In this document: positions 1 to 7,260 of the stretch, in pieces
Layout of the letters: every line of letters starts with the position of its first letter
Position numbering within the stretch: the stretch's first letter is position 1
Assembly: GCA_029821515.1 (NCBI GenBank)
Contig: JALGTD010000063.1
Coordinates: forward strand, 1 to 16,242
Length of the DNA: 16,242 nt
Reading direction: 5' to 3'
DNA from: Candidatus Zipacnadia bacterium
GTDB taxonomy: Bacteria; Armatimonadota; Zipacnadia; Zipacnadales; Zipacnadaceae
Made by a program: the position numbers and the translations under genes
Notes under the pieces: model-generated
The model's input: the letters and a program-made list of their open reading frames with translations, nothing else
Databases searched by the model: none
Told to the model about the DNA's origin: nothing

Positions 1-824
1 CCCTGGCGCAGCGCCCAGCCATTCACTCGGGCCTGCGCGCATAGCAGCAACTCCGCCAACTGACCTTTGGACATCTCCAGGCTAAATATCCCTACCCCCA
101 CCTGGTGCTGGACGGCAGCGTGTAGGGCAAAGTTGGCCACGGCCATAGAAGTCTTACCCATTGAGGGTCTTCCCGCTACAATGATCAGGTCGCCGTTCTG
201 GAGGCCGGCGGTACGCTTGTCTAGCTCCCTTAGCCCCGTGGGCACCCCCGTGAGGTAGCCCGGCTGGCGGAAGATCTTGTCGAGCTTCTCAAATGTCTCG
301 GTGACCAGCGGCCCCACTGACACAAAGTCGGTGGAAATGCGCCGCTGGGCCACCTCAAAGATATTCTGCTCGGCACGGTCTAGCACTTCGCCGACATCCT
401 CGGGGTCTTCATAGGCCAGGCCCTGGATGTCGGCTCCTACGCGGATGAGCTTGCGCAGCAGCGACTTCTCCGCCACGATATTGGCGTAGCGCGTCACGTG
501 AGCTGCGGTAGGCACCTTGCCAATCAGCGCGGTAAGGTATTCCCCGCCGCCGATGGTCTCGATGTGGTCGGTGCGACGCAGCTCGGCGCTTACAGTGATC
601 AGATCCACCGGCTCATTGCGCTGGGCCACTGCCGACATTGCCCGGAATATCAGCCGGTGTGCCTCCGGGTAGAAGTCCTCTTCTTCCACGATGGCCATTG
701 CCCGGGCGGTTGCACCCGCCTCAATAAGCATGGCCCCGAGTGTGGCCTGCTCGGCCTCCAGGTCGTGCGGCGGTGCCTTGTCCGCGAGTTGTTCCAGTTC
801 GTCAGTAATATTACTGACGGCCAT
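1..824 (-). CDS. dnaB: Replicative DNA helicase DnaB, N-terminal 274 residues (3' part off the window)
   Basis: DnaB is the hexameric ATP-driven helicase that unwinds DNA at the replication fork and recruits primase. The frame stays open from an ATG at 824 to the left edge, so only about 60% of the usual ~450 residues is present. Seen here: the N-terminal helical domain (about residues 18-120, starting PPHDLEAEQATLGAML), a linker, and the start of the RecA-like domain with Walker A GRPSMGKT at 218-225 followed by the IFSLEMS strand at 247-253. These patterns are specific to DnaB. The start is chosen because the protein begins like family members; the ribosome binding site is weak (GGGG about 12 nt upstream). 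It lies 43 bp downstream of rplI on the same strand, a neighbour pair common in bacteria. Whether an intein or the full helicase domain follows cannot be seen. Confidence 0.96.
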   Translation of the reverse strand, partial: MAVSNITDELEQLADKAPPHDLEAEQATLGAMLIEAGATARAMAIVEEEDFYPEAHRLIFRAMSAVAQRNEPVDLITVSAELRRTDHIETIGGGEYLTALIGKVPTAAHVTRYANIVAEKSLLRKLIRVGADIQGLAYEDPEDVGEVLDRAEQNIFEVAQRRISTDFVSVGPLVTETFEKLDKIFRQPGYLTGVPTGLRELDKRTAGLQNGDLIIVAGRPSMGKTSMAVANFALHAAVQHQVGVGIFSLEMSKGQLAELLLCAQARVNGWALRQ

Positions 825-867
825 AGTGATCAGTCCCCACAGTTATTTCTCCCCTGGACCGCAGCAC

Positions 868-1386
868 CTATACAGGACTTTCTTCTTCTGCAGCCACTTC
901 GTTGGGCTGTTCAATGGTTGGCTCGGCATTCTCTTCGTCATCTAGCCCGATGACCCTGACGGGGAGTTCGGCGGCAACCTCCTTGTATAAGGAGGCGCTT
1001 ATCAGGTAGTTACCCTTCTCGCGGATGGGAGTGGGAATATCCACATCATGTCGGCTGATCTCGATTCCATGTTGTTCAGCCACCGCATCAGCAATATTCT
1101 GGGCGGTAACCTCTCCGTGCAGGCGCCCACCTTCGCCCACCGGTGCCCGAATGATGATCGACTCTTCTTTGAGTGTTTCGGCCAGTTCCAGTGCTTGGAT
1201 GCGCTTTTTGTTTTCGCGATCTCTGATGGCACTCCGCCTGTACTCAAGTTGTTTGAGATTCCCTGCGGTGGCCTTCACAACTAACTTCTGGGGAATCAGA
1301 TAGTTACGAGCATATCCGTCGGCTACCTCAACCACATCCCCTTCGTGGCCGAGGCTTATAATGTCGTCAAGCAGTATTACTTCCAT
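868..1386 (-). CDS. rplI: 50S ribosomal protein L9 with an acidic C-terminal tail
   Basis: L9 binds 23S rRNA with its N-terminal domain and helps maintain frame and translation fidelity. The N-terminal domain shows the family pattern: MEVILLDDIISLGHEGDVV, then GYARNYLIPQ, then a long connecting helix (about residues 40-75) and a C-terminal domain (about 80-148) containing GRLHGEVTAQNIADAV. Length is 172 residues against about 148-150 for most L9 proteins. The extra 24 residues (from about DDEENAEP to ESPV) are acidic, proline-containing and probably disordered. The ATG lies 2 bp after the mlaD stop, with a GAGGA site at the end of mlaD, so translation is probably coupled to mlaD. The usual partners rpsF, ssb and rpsR are not upstream; mlaEFD takes that place. 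Confidence 0.96.
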   Translation of the reverse strand: MEVILLDDIISLGHEGDVVEVADGYARNYLIPQKLVVKATAGNLKQLEYRRSAIRDRENKKRIQALELAETLKEESIIIRAPVGEGGRLHGEVTAQNIADAVAEQHGIEISRHDVDIPTPIREKGNYLISASLYKEVAAELPVRVIGLDDEENAEPTIEQPNEVAAEEESPV

Positions 1387-1388
1387 CT

Positions 1389-3026
1389 TTATTCCTCACT
1401 GTTGGTCTGTGATGTCAGATTAGTACGGTGTCTCAAGCCGACAAAAGGCTGCTTCCTGTCAAAGGAATCTGCCAGCCCAAAAGTAAAATACCAATCGGGA
1501 TAGACCCGGTAGATACTCCGTATGTCTATACTGGTGTCATCAAGGTCGTATGCCTCCAGTTGCCACCTCAACTCGGGCGTCATCTGATAGTTCAGGCCGG
1601 CTGCGATCTCTGATTCCAGTAGGCCGACTTCGCCCCACAACCGCTGGCCCAAAGGCACTGACTTTTGCAGATTTAGCGTCTCCTGGTCACCCAGATCGCG
1701 GACCCCAAGTCGCCAGTAGTCCAGAGGGTCGTCGCCATAGCGCAGGCGCAGATTCAAATCAGCGCGCAGACCGCGGTCCTCGGTGCTTTCCAGGCCCCAG
1801 TATGCGGTGGCGTAGGGCGGCTGGAAGGGACGAGCTACCCCTCCCAGCTTGTCCATGGTCCTATCCACTCGGTGCAGTACGCCTTGGGCCGCTTGCGCTG
1901 TCTTCACTCCCTCTTCGGACAGAACCCGGATGTTGCGCACGCTGGCTTCGATATTCTTCATCGTCTCCTCATCCAGCAAGAACTCTTCGGCCGCGCCACT
2001 GACCGCTTTGAGGCTCTCGGAGGTCGCCCGCAGGTTGGCCAGCGTCGCTTTCAAATCGCCGGTAATCTGTTCGTCGCCGATGAGCTCTTCAAGCTGAGCG
2101 GTCAGCCGCTCCACATTCCGCGAGGCGCTGGTCAAGCTGTCCATCATTTCTTGAATACGCGGAGCGCCCTCGGGGCCCTCCACACTCTCGCGAACCAGCT
2201 CGGTCGTAGCTTTGATATCCTTGCTGGCGGCGTGAATGTTGGCCGTCGTCAACGCGATCTGCTGGGGAAGCGGGCCCTTGGTCAGGGCGATTATCATTCC
2301 TTGTATCTGCTGAGAAGATTCGTGCAGGTTCTTTGCGGTCTGTGAGATGATGTCCAGCGTCCTCGTCACCTGCGGCTGGCCGGTTTCCGCGGTTTTGGTC
2401 AGTACGTTGGCGAGATGCAGGACCCGCTCAGCAATCAGATTGGTCTGGGCCGTGGCCTTGTTTATGTTCTGAAGGATCATGCGTACCTGCTCGCGAGTGT
2501 AAGTATCTGCGAAGGTGCTTTGAATCTGCTTGAGAGTCTGGTCAGCCTGCTCCAAAAGCTGCTGGGTTTTGCTGGCCACCTCACCGAAGCCGACTACACC
2601 CTTTCCAGAACAGTGTTCACCGGGGGCCAGGGCTCTAGAGTGATAATCCTCTCCGTACTTCTCGGCAATATGCTCGGAATCGAGTTGGTGCACATTCAGA
2701 TACTGCTCACCGATAACGCCGGACTGTTCTATTATGAACTCATCGGTGTCGTATAACGTTACTTGCTGGTCAATCATCACATGAACAGCAACTGGCCGGT
2801 CGGGGTAGTCCTTGTGCCGCTGGAGCCTAACAGCGGTGACCTTGCCAATCTTTACACCGGCCAGATGTACTTCGGTTCCGGCGGCAAGCCCTTTGACGTC
2901 GGCAAAATGGGTGACCAGTTTGTATTGCCCTATGCCCACTGCATACTGACCCAGGAAGATCACTATCCCGCCAATGAGCAGTACAGCCAGTAGGAACAAA
3001 GCTCCGACCTTCGCTTCCGGTGCCAT
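1389..3026 (-). CDS. mlaD: MCE-domain lipid transport protein MlaD with long helical region and C-terminal barrel-like domain
   Basis: This is the substrate-handling MCE subunit of an Mla-type phospholipid transporter, anchored in the inner membrane and facing the periplasm. Seen in order: a single N-terminal membrane anchor (residues 8-25); the MCE domain (about 36-115) with FADVKGLAAGTEVHLAGVKIG and, near its end, IGEQYLNV; a helical, coiled-coil-like stretch rich in A, T, Q and E (about 145-395); and a segment at about 405-535 of alternating strands with many aromatics and short polar turns (for example TAYWGLEST, DLNLRLRYG, WYFTFGLAD). That last segment resembles an outer-membrane beta-barrel. 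At 545 residues it is about three times E. coli MlaD (about 180). Known family precedent: the MlaD of Veillonella parvula, where MCE, helices and barrel span the envelope in one chain. ATG start with GGAG about 10 nt upstream. The MCE assignment is firm; the barrel call is inference from residue pattern. Confidence 0.9.
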   Translation of the reverse strand: MAPEAKVGALFLLAVLLIGGIVIFLGQYAVGIGQYKLVTHFADVKGLAAGTEVHLAGVKIGKVTAVRLQRHKDYPDRPVAVHVMIDQQVTLYDTDEFIIEQSGVIGEQYLNVHQLDSEHIAEKYGEDYHSRALAPGEHCSGKGVVGFGEVASKTQQLLEQADQTLKQIQSTFADTYTREQVRMILQNINKATAQTNLIAERVLHLANVLTKTAETGQPQVTRTLDIISQTAKNLHESSQQIQGMIIALTKGPLPQQIALTTANIHAASKDIKATTELVRESVEGPEGAPRIQEMMDSLTSASRNVERLTAQLEELIGDEQITGDLKATLANLRATSESLKAVSGAAEEFLLDEETMKNIEASVRNIRVLSEEGVKTAQAAQGVLHRVDRTMDKLGGVARPFQPPYATAYWGLESTEDRGLRADLNLRLRYGDDPLDYWRLGVRDLGDQETLNLQKSVPLGQRLWGEVGLLESEIAAGLNYQMTPELRWQLEAYDLDDTSIDIRSIYRVYPDWYFTFGLADSFDRKQPFVGLRHRTNLTSQTNSEE

Positions 3027-3093
3027 AGGCGCTCTTCTCCGCGTCGCCAGGTGCTTGCCTTCTGGCGTAAACCAATGAGTTCCGGCAGTTATG

Positions 3094-3885
3094 TCAGACG
3101 GCGATTGGTCCTTCGGCCTGGCCTCGTATGAACTGTTGCACGTAACCGTTTTCGCTCTCGTGAAGTGCCGCCGGACTATCGCAAGAGATGACCCTGCCCT
3201 GGTATATCATCATTATCCGGTCAGCTATGTCAAACAACTCGTCAACCTCGTGAGTGACCACCACTGATGTCATCTGGAACTCTTCGCGCAGCCGGACGAT
3301 CAGCTCATCGATTACCGAGGCCATGATGGGATCCAGTCCGGCGCTGGGCTCGTCGTAGAGCATTATTTGCGGGTTGGTCGCCAGCGCCCGAGCGATACCC
3401 ACTCGTTTTTTCATACCGCCGGACAGCTCCGCCGGCATCTTCTCTTCGTGGCCGACCATACCTACTATTTCCAGATGCTCAGCAACTTTCCTCTTGATTT
3501 CATCGTTGGGCAGCTCAGTACGTCGGCGTATAGCAAAAGCAACGTTTTCTGCCACTGTCAGCGAATCCAGCAGCGCCGCATACTGAAAGCACATCCCCAT
3601 TTCCATCCGTACTTCGTTTAACTGTTGCTCGGACATGCCTACGATTGAGCGTCCCAGCACTTCAATATCGCCGCTGGCGACGGGCACCAGGCCCATTAGC
3701 AGGCGCAGGATCGAGGTCTTGCCTGCCCCGGACATCCCCATTATGCCGAAGACTTCTCCTGGGTAGACCTGAAAACTTACGCCATCCAGGATCGGCTTGA
3801 AGTGCCTGCCGTTGAGAAGGCTTGGCTCTTCAGCATAGTAAACCATATCGCGAACCCGAATTACTGGCGCTTCGGCTGTGGCCAT
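3094..3885 (-). CDS. mlaF: ABC transporter ATPase of the Mla lipid transport system
   Basis: This cytoplasmic ATPase powers the MlaE permease. It is a complete ABC domain of 263 residues, the family's usual size. Motifs seen: Walker A GMSGAGKT at 50-57, Q-loop Q101, signature LSGGMKKR at 154-161 (the LSGGM form typical of MlaF/TtgA-type ATPases), Walker B IMLYDEP at 174-180 with catalytic E179, and the switch histidine H212 in VVTHE. The D-loop SAGLDP follows Walker B. The start ATG has GAGGTG just upstream, and this site overlaps the mlaE stop codon; the two genes are 8 bp apart. A 67 bp gap precedes mlaD. All catalytic residues are present, so the protein should be active. Confidence 0.95.
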   Translation of the reverse strand: MATAEAPVIRVRDMVYYAEEPSLLNGRHFKPILDGVSFQVYPGEVFGIMGMSGAGKTSILRLLMGLVPVASGDIEVLGRSIVGMSEQQLNEVRMEMGMCFQYAALLDSLTVAENVAFAIRRRTELPNDEIKRKVAEHLEIVGMVGHEEKMPAELSGGMKKRVGIARALATNPQIMLYDEPSAGLDPIMASVIDELIVRLREEFQMTSVVVTHEVDELFDIADRIMMIYQGRVISCDSPAALHESENGYVQQFIRGQAEGPIAV

Positions 3886-3893
3886 GGTCCACC

Positions 3894-4673
3894 TCAGCTC
3901 GGGTAGAGTATGGTCGTCAGAATTAGATTGGCTGCGTAGATGAGCATAATGCTATATACGACCGAGCGGGTAGTGGCGCGGCCCACTTCCTCGGTGGCCA
4001 TTCGCGTCGTCAGTCCCTGGTGACATCCGACAATCGCAATTATCATCCCGAAGACGACTCCCTTTATTATTCCTGCCATTACCGTCCAGGTCGCCAGGTT
4101 TCCCGGGATGCTATCAAAGTACACAGTTTGGTTAATATCAGGGCTGATCACGGCCATAAGATACCCGCCAGTCACCCCCACGGCATCCCCGATCAGCACC
4201 AGCAGCGGTACCATCACCAGGCAGGCCACATAGCGGGGAGCGACCAGGTACTCAACGGGATCGGTAGCCATTGCCCGCAGCGCATCAATCTGCTCGGTTA
4301 CCTTCATTGAGCCTATCTCCGCCGCCATCGCCGAACCGGCCCGCGCCGCCACTACAAAGGCTACCAGCACTGGCCCCAGCTCCCGGCACATCGTCTCCGC
4401 CACCAACCACCCCGCTACGCCACTGACGCCTAACTTACTGGCTTGCACTGACATATGGTAGCCGATAACCATGCCGGAAAACAGGAGGGTAACCACTGCA
4501 ATCGACAGGGAGTTGACGCCAATTTCAGCTAACTGCTGCACGGAGGTTCGATATTCCAGGCGTCTGCCGATGAGCGCGCGCCAGATTCCGAACTGCAACG
4601 CAGTGGTCTCGCCCAAATATCTAAGAAACCCGATGACTTGCCGTCCCAGTGCGGTGAACAATCCGGTAAGCAC
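3894..4673 (-). CDS. mlaE: MlaE-family permease of the lipid transport system
   Basis: MlaE is the inner-membrane permease that pairs with MlaF and carries the MCE protein MlaD. At 259 residues it has the family length. The most conserved family segment is present at 97-121 (it begins RELGPVLVAFVVAARAGS and continues into AEIG), followed by KVTEQIDALRAMATDPVEYL. Hydrophobic helices are visible at about 52-72, 98-113, 145-175, 195-217 and 238-257. An amphipathic N-terminal helix (about 1-45) matches the interfacial helix known for this family. The start is GTG; no ATG exists before the core domain, and the promoter 38 bp upstream leaves a leader of about 32 nt that supports this start. The ribosome binding site is weak. 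First gene of the mlaE-mlaF-mlaD-rplI-dnaB run. Confidence 0.94.
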   Translation of the reverse strand: MLTGLFTALGRQVIGFLRYLGETTALQFGIWRALIGRRLEYRTSVQQLAEIGVNSLSIAVVTLLFSGMVIGYHMSVQASKLGVSGVAGWLVAETMCRELGPVLVAFVVAARAGSAMAAEIGSMKVTEQIDALRAMATDPVEYLVAPRYVACLVMVPLLVLIGDAVGVTGGYLMAVISPDINQTVYFDSIPGNLATWTVMAGIIKGVVFGMIIAIVGCHQGLTTRMATEEVGRATTRSVVYSIMLIYAANLILTTILYPS

Positions 4674-4711
4674 CTGCTCTTACGGCGGAGGCTGCGCCCA
4701 AGCTCGCGTCT

Positions 4712-4741
4712 ATTATATGCTCGCGTAACCTGCTCTGTCAA
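4712..4741 (-). promoter_or_regulatory. Sigma70-type promoter for the mlaEFD-rplI-dnaB operon
   Basis: On the minus strand, a perfect -35 box TTGACA (4736-4741) and a perfect -10 box TATAAT (4712-4717) are separated by 18 bp. Transcription would start near 4705, about 32 nt before the mlaE GTG at 4673. Position, orientation and match all agree with it driving mlaE and the genes after it. The 9-mer ACCTGCTCT (plus strand) occurs both in the spacer (4728-4736) and at the start codon (4672-4680); this may be chance. Confidence 0.8.
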
Positions 4742-4756
4742 GCATGCCCCCAAGAG

Positions 4757-4770
4757 AGCAAAATATTGCT
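4757..4770. promoter_or_regulatory. Possible operator: inverted repeat between divergent promoters
   Basis: AGCAA-AATA-TTGCT is a perfect 5-bp-arm inverted repeat placed between the two divergent promoters, upstream of both -35 boxes. It is flanked by near-identical direct repeats TCAAGCATG (4738-4746) and TCAAAGCATG (4771-4780). The layout would suit a dimeric regulator, but the arms are short and no regulator gene is in the window. No known binding motif was recognised. Confidence 0.25.
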
Positions 4771-4811
4771 TCAAAGCATGGCGATTGGCCGCCCGCACCT
4801 CACCGGCTGAG

Positions 4812-4840
4812 TGGACAATTGGGAGCAAAACTGATATACT
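4812..4840 (+). promoter_or_regulatory. Extended -10 promoter for iscU
   Basis: On the plus strand, TGGACA (4812-4817, five of six matches to TTGACA) and TATACT (4835-4840) are separated by 17 bp, with a TG at 4832-4833 giving the extended -10 form TGATATACT. Transcription would start near 4847, leaving a leader of about 117 nt before the iscU ATG at 4964. It is the best plus-strand promoter in the divergent region. Confidence 0.65.
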
Positions 4841-4846
4841 GCATCC

Positions 4847-4963
4847 TATCTGGTAGTTGCTTTGTGTTGTGCATCAATTGGGTGGTAAGTTACTGAATGG
4901 TGTAAGTCCGCAGGAACTTCTGGTCCTGTTTCACTAATTGTTGATAAAGGGAAAGTGCTGACA
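4847..4963 (+). promoter_or_regulatory. iscU 5' leader and ribosome binding site
   Basis: This is a leader of about 117 nt between the inferred start of transcription and iscU. It contains AAAGGG (4946-4951), a plausible Shine-Dalgarno site 12 nt before the ATG at 4964, but too close to the GTG at 4955 and too far from the ATG at 4973. A small hairpin can form from CAGGA (4911-4915) and TCCTG (4924-4928). No known riboswitch was recognised. Confidence 0.35.
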
Positions 4964-5440
4964 ATGGCGCCGATGTATAGTGAAAAAGTTCTCGAGCATT
5001 TTCGTAATCCGCATAATATGGGGGAGATTGAAGATGCCGACGGCATCGGCGACGTCGGCAATCCGGTCTGCGGCGACCTAATGCGGATTACCCTGAAAGT
5101 AGATGACGGAACCGAGACTATCACCGACATCAAGTTCAAGACTTTCGGCTGTGGTGCGGCCATCGCCAGCAGTTCAGTGGTGACTGACCTTGTTAAAGGC
5201 AAGACATTGCGTGAGGCCTTGGAGATCAGTAACAAGACAGTCGTCGAGGAGCTGGGTGGGCTTCCGCCAGTCAAACTGCACTGCTCGGTGCTGGCTGAGC
5301 AGGGCATAGCTGCGGCAATTAGAGATTACTACGGGCGCCACTCTGACAAGCAGATACCCCCGCAGGTGCAGGAGAAGCTCAGCAAGTTGGAAAGTATTGA
5401 CCCGCATCAAACACCGGGAGATCTCGAGCCACAAGGATAG
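4964..5440 (+). CDS. iscU: IscU/NifU-type iron-sulfur cluster assembly scaffold
   Basis: IscU is the scaffold on which [2Fe-2S] and [4Fe-4S] clusters are built from sulfur supplied by a cysteine desulfurase, before transfer to apo-proteins. With the start at 4964 the product is 158 residues. It holds the three ligand cysteines C36 (NPVCGD), C63 (FGCGAAIASSS) and C107 (KLHCSVLAE), plus D38 and H106. The LPPVK motif at 100-104 is the site IscU uses to bind the HscA chaperone. It has the single IscU domain plus about 30 extra polar residues at the C-terminus and no NifU ferredoxin or Nfu domain. Alternative starts are GTG 4955 and ATG 4973. No desulfurase gene (iscS/nifS) is next to it in the window. 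It is the only plus-strand gene and converges on fhs with a 61 bp gap. Confidence 0.93.
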   Translation: MAPMYSEKVLEHFRNPHNMGEIEDADGIGDVGNPVCGDLMRITLKVDDGTETITDIKFKTFGCGAAIASSSVVTDLVKGKTLREALEISNKTVVEELGGLPPVKLHCSVLAEQGIAAAIRDYYGRHSDKQIPPQVQEKLSKLESIDPHQTPGDLEPQG

Positions 5441-5501
5441 CCTGTCCTTACTCTGATCGCCTGCGTTTTGCAGACACTTGTCTCGCCGAGAATCACTCCG
5501 C

Positions 5502-7199
5502 TCAGAACAGCCCCACCGTGGTGCCGTCCTCGTCAATGTCAACATCCACTGCTGCCGGGCGGGTGGGCAGTCCGGGCATAGTGCGCATCTCTCCGCACAG
5601 CGGATAGAGGAAGCCAGCCCCTAGCGATGGGCGGATATCCCGAATCGGTACAGTAAACCCGGTTGGTCGGCCCTTCAGTAACGGGTCGTGGCTCAGCGAC
5701 AGATGGGTCTTGGCCATGCAGATGGGCAGATTGTCCAGGCCCTGCTTGGTGAACTGGCTTATATTGCGCTCGGCAATTGGCGAGTACTCCACGCCGTCAG
5801 CGCCGTAGATTTCAACGGCAATCGTCTCGATCTTCTCTTTGATCGGCGCGTCGAGCGGATACAGGAACTTGAAATCGTTGTCCTGTGCGCACACTTCGAC
5901 CACTGCCTCAGCCAGCTCGACGCCGCCCGGACCGCCATCACTGTGCACGCGCGTCTCCACAGCAGCCTTGGCGCCTGCCGCCAGGGCCTCTTCCTGCACC
6001 ACGTCAAGCTCTTCCTGGGTATCGGTGGGAAAGGCGTTGAGGGAGACTACTACCGGCAGGCCCATCTTGCCCATATTCTCGATATGCTTGGCGAGGTTAG
6101 CGCAGCCGGCGCGCAGCGCAGGCATATTCGGCTTGACAATCTCGTCCATCGGCGGCTTGCGGCCCGGCTTGAACTCAAAGGCGCCCCCGTGCATCTTTAG
6201 AGCCCTCACCGTGGCCACGATCACTACTGCCGACGGCTTGAGTTCGCCCACTCGACACTTGATATTCAGGAACTTCTCCGCCCCACAATCAGCGCCAAAG
6301 CCAGCTTCGGTAACCACATAATCAGCCAGCTTCACGGCGATTCTATCAGCCAGGATCGAGTTAGTCCCGATGGCGATGTTGGCAAACGGCCCGGCGTGGA
6401 CGAAGATCGGGCCATTATCAAGCTGCTGGCAGAGGTTAGGCTTGATGGCGTCCTTCATCAGCACGGTCATCGCGCCGGCGGCATCGAGGTCCTCCGCCGT
6501 TACGGGATTGCCGTCGCGGTCGTAAGCGACCTGGATACGACCGAAGCGCTCGCGGATGTCGGTAAGGCCACTGGTCAGCGCCAGAATCGCCATAACCTCG
6601 GAGGCCACGGTAATGTCGAACTGAGCCTCGCGGGGCCAGCCGCCACTCCTACCCCCCAGCCCGATGACCATATTGCGCAGCGCCACGTCATTCATATCCA
6701 CACCGCGGTTCCAACTGATACTGAACGGGTCAATGTTCAGCGGGTTCTTGTGCCAGAGGCTGCCGTCAATCATCGCCGCGAGCAGGTTATTGGTGGCCCC
6801 GACTGCGTGGATGTCACCGGTGAAGTGCAAGTTGATATCTTCCATCGGCACTGCCTGCGCGTACCCGCCGCCGCAGGCGCCGCCCTTGATCCCGAAGGTC
6901 GGGCCCATGGACGGCTCGCGCATGGTCGCCATGGCCTTCTTCCCGATATGGCGCATGGCCTGGGCCAGGCCCAGAGTGACTACGGTTTTGCCCTCTCCCA
7001 GGGGGGTAGGGGTGATGGCGGTCACCAGGATGAACTTGGCATCAGGCTCGTCGGCCAGTCGGTCAAGGATGGACAGGTCAACCTTGGCCATATGGTCGCC
7101 GTACAGCTTCAGCTCCTCGCGCTGGATCCCCGCGTCGCTGGCTACGTCTACAATGGGGCGCATTTCGGCTTGTTGGGCAATTTCTAGATCGCTGAGCAT
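5502..7199 (-). CDS. fhs: Formate-tetrahydrofolate ligase (10-formyl-THF synthetase)
   Basis: Fhs joins formate to tetrahydrofolate with ATP, giving 10-formyl-THF; this is the entry to the methyl branch of the Wood-Ljungdahl pathway. It can also run in reverse to make ATP. The product is 565 residues, close to the family's ~557. Seen: P-loop TPLGEGKT at 65-72, preceded by the conserved ITPTP; REPSMGPTFGIKGGA at 94-108; HFTGD at 125-129; and the C-terminal PSLGAGFLYPLCGEMRTMPGLP. The ATG has AAAGGAAG about 7 nt upstream, a good ribosome binding site. It is the last gene of the acs run, 61 bp after the disrupted cooC-like gene. No sign of damage. The other folate-branch genes (folD, fchA, metF) are not in the window. 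Confidence 0.97.
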   Translation of the reverse strand: MLSDLEIAQQAEMRPIVDVASDAGIQREELKLYGDHMAKVDLSILDRLADEPDAKFILVTAITPTPLGEGKTVVTLGLAQAMRHIGKKAMATMREPSMGPTFGIKGGACGGGYAQAVPMEDINLHFTGDIHAVGATNNLLAAMIDGSLWHKNPLNIDPFSISWNRGVDMNDVALRNMVIGLGGRSGGWPREAQFDITVASEVMAILALTSGLTDIRERFGRIQVAYDRDGNPVTAEDLDAAGAMTVLMKDAIKPNLCQQLDNGPIFVHAGPFANIAIGTNSILADRIAVKLADYVVTEAGFGADCGAEKFLNIKCRVGELKPSAVVIVATVRALKMHGGAFEFKPGRKPPMDEIVKPNMPALRAGCANLAKHIENMGKMGLPVVVSLNAFPTDTQEELDVVQEEALAAGAKAAVETRVHSDGGPGGVELAEAVVEVCAQDNDFKFLYPLDAPIKEKIETIAVEIYGADGVEYSPIAERNISQFTKQGLDNLPICMAKTHLSLSHDPLLKGRPTGFTVPIRDIRPSLGAGFLYPLCGEMRTMPGLPTRPAAVDVDIDEDGTTVGLF

Positions 7200-7260
7200 C
7201 GGAGACTTCCTTTCTCTAGTGCATCATTTGTAGACCTGTCGGCAGTGCCGTCCGGCCCGG

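Noticed and set aside
498..953. Plus-strand open frame opposite dnaB and rplI
   Set aside because: It lies opposite clearly conserved genes, has no recognisable motif and is best explained as a by-product of their codon use.
4846..4963. Known riboswitch in the iscU leader
   Set aside because: Only a weak hairpin could be found; no cobalamin, SAM, FMN or other familiar core sequence was recognised.
5461..5473. Hairpin CTGC-GTTTT-GCAG between the convergent iscU and fhs genes as a terminator
   Set aside because: The stem is only 4 bp and no T-run follows on either strand. No convincing terminator was found in 5441-5501.
6396..7187. 263-codon plus-strand open frame opposite fhs
   Set aside because: Its length comes from the GC-rich codons of fhs on the other strand; its product has no family features and fhs is unmistakable.
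7240..7250. Palindrome CGGCAGTGCCG before fhs
   Set aside because: With a one-base centre it cannot form a normal hairpin and has no T-run; an operator is possible but nothing supports it.
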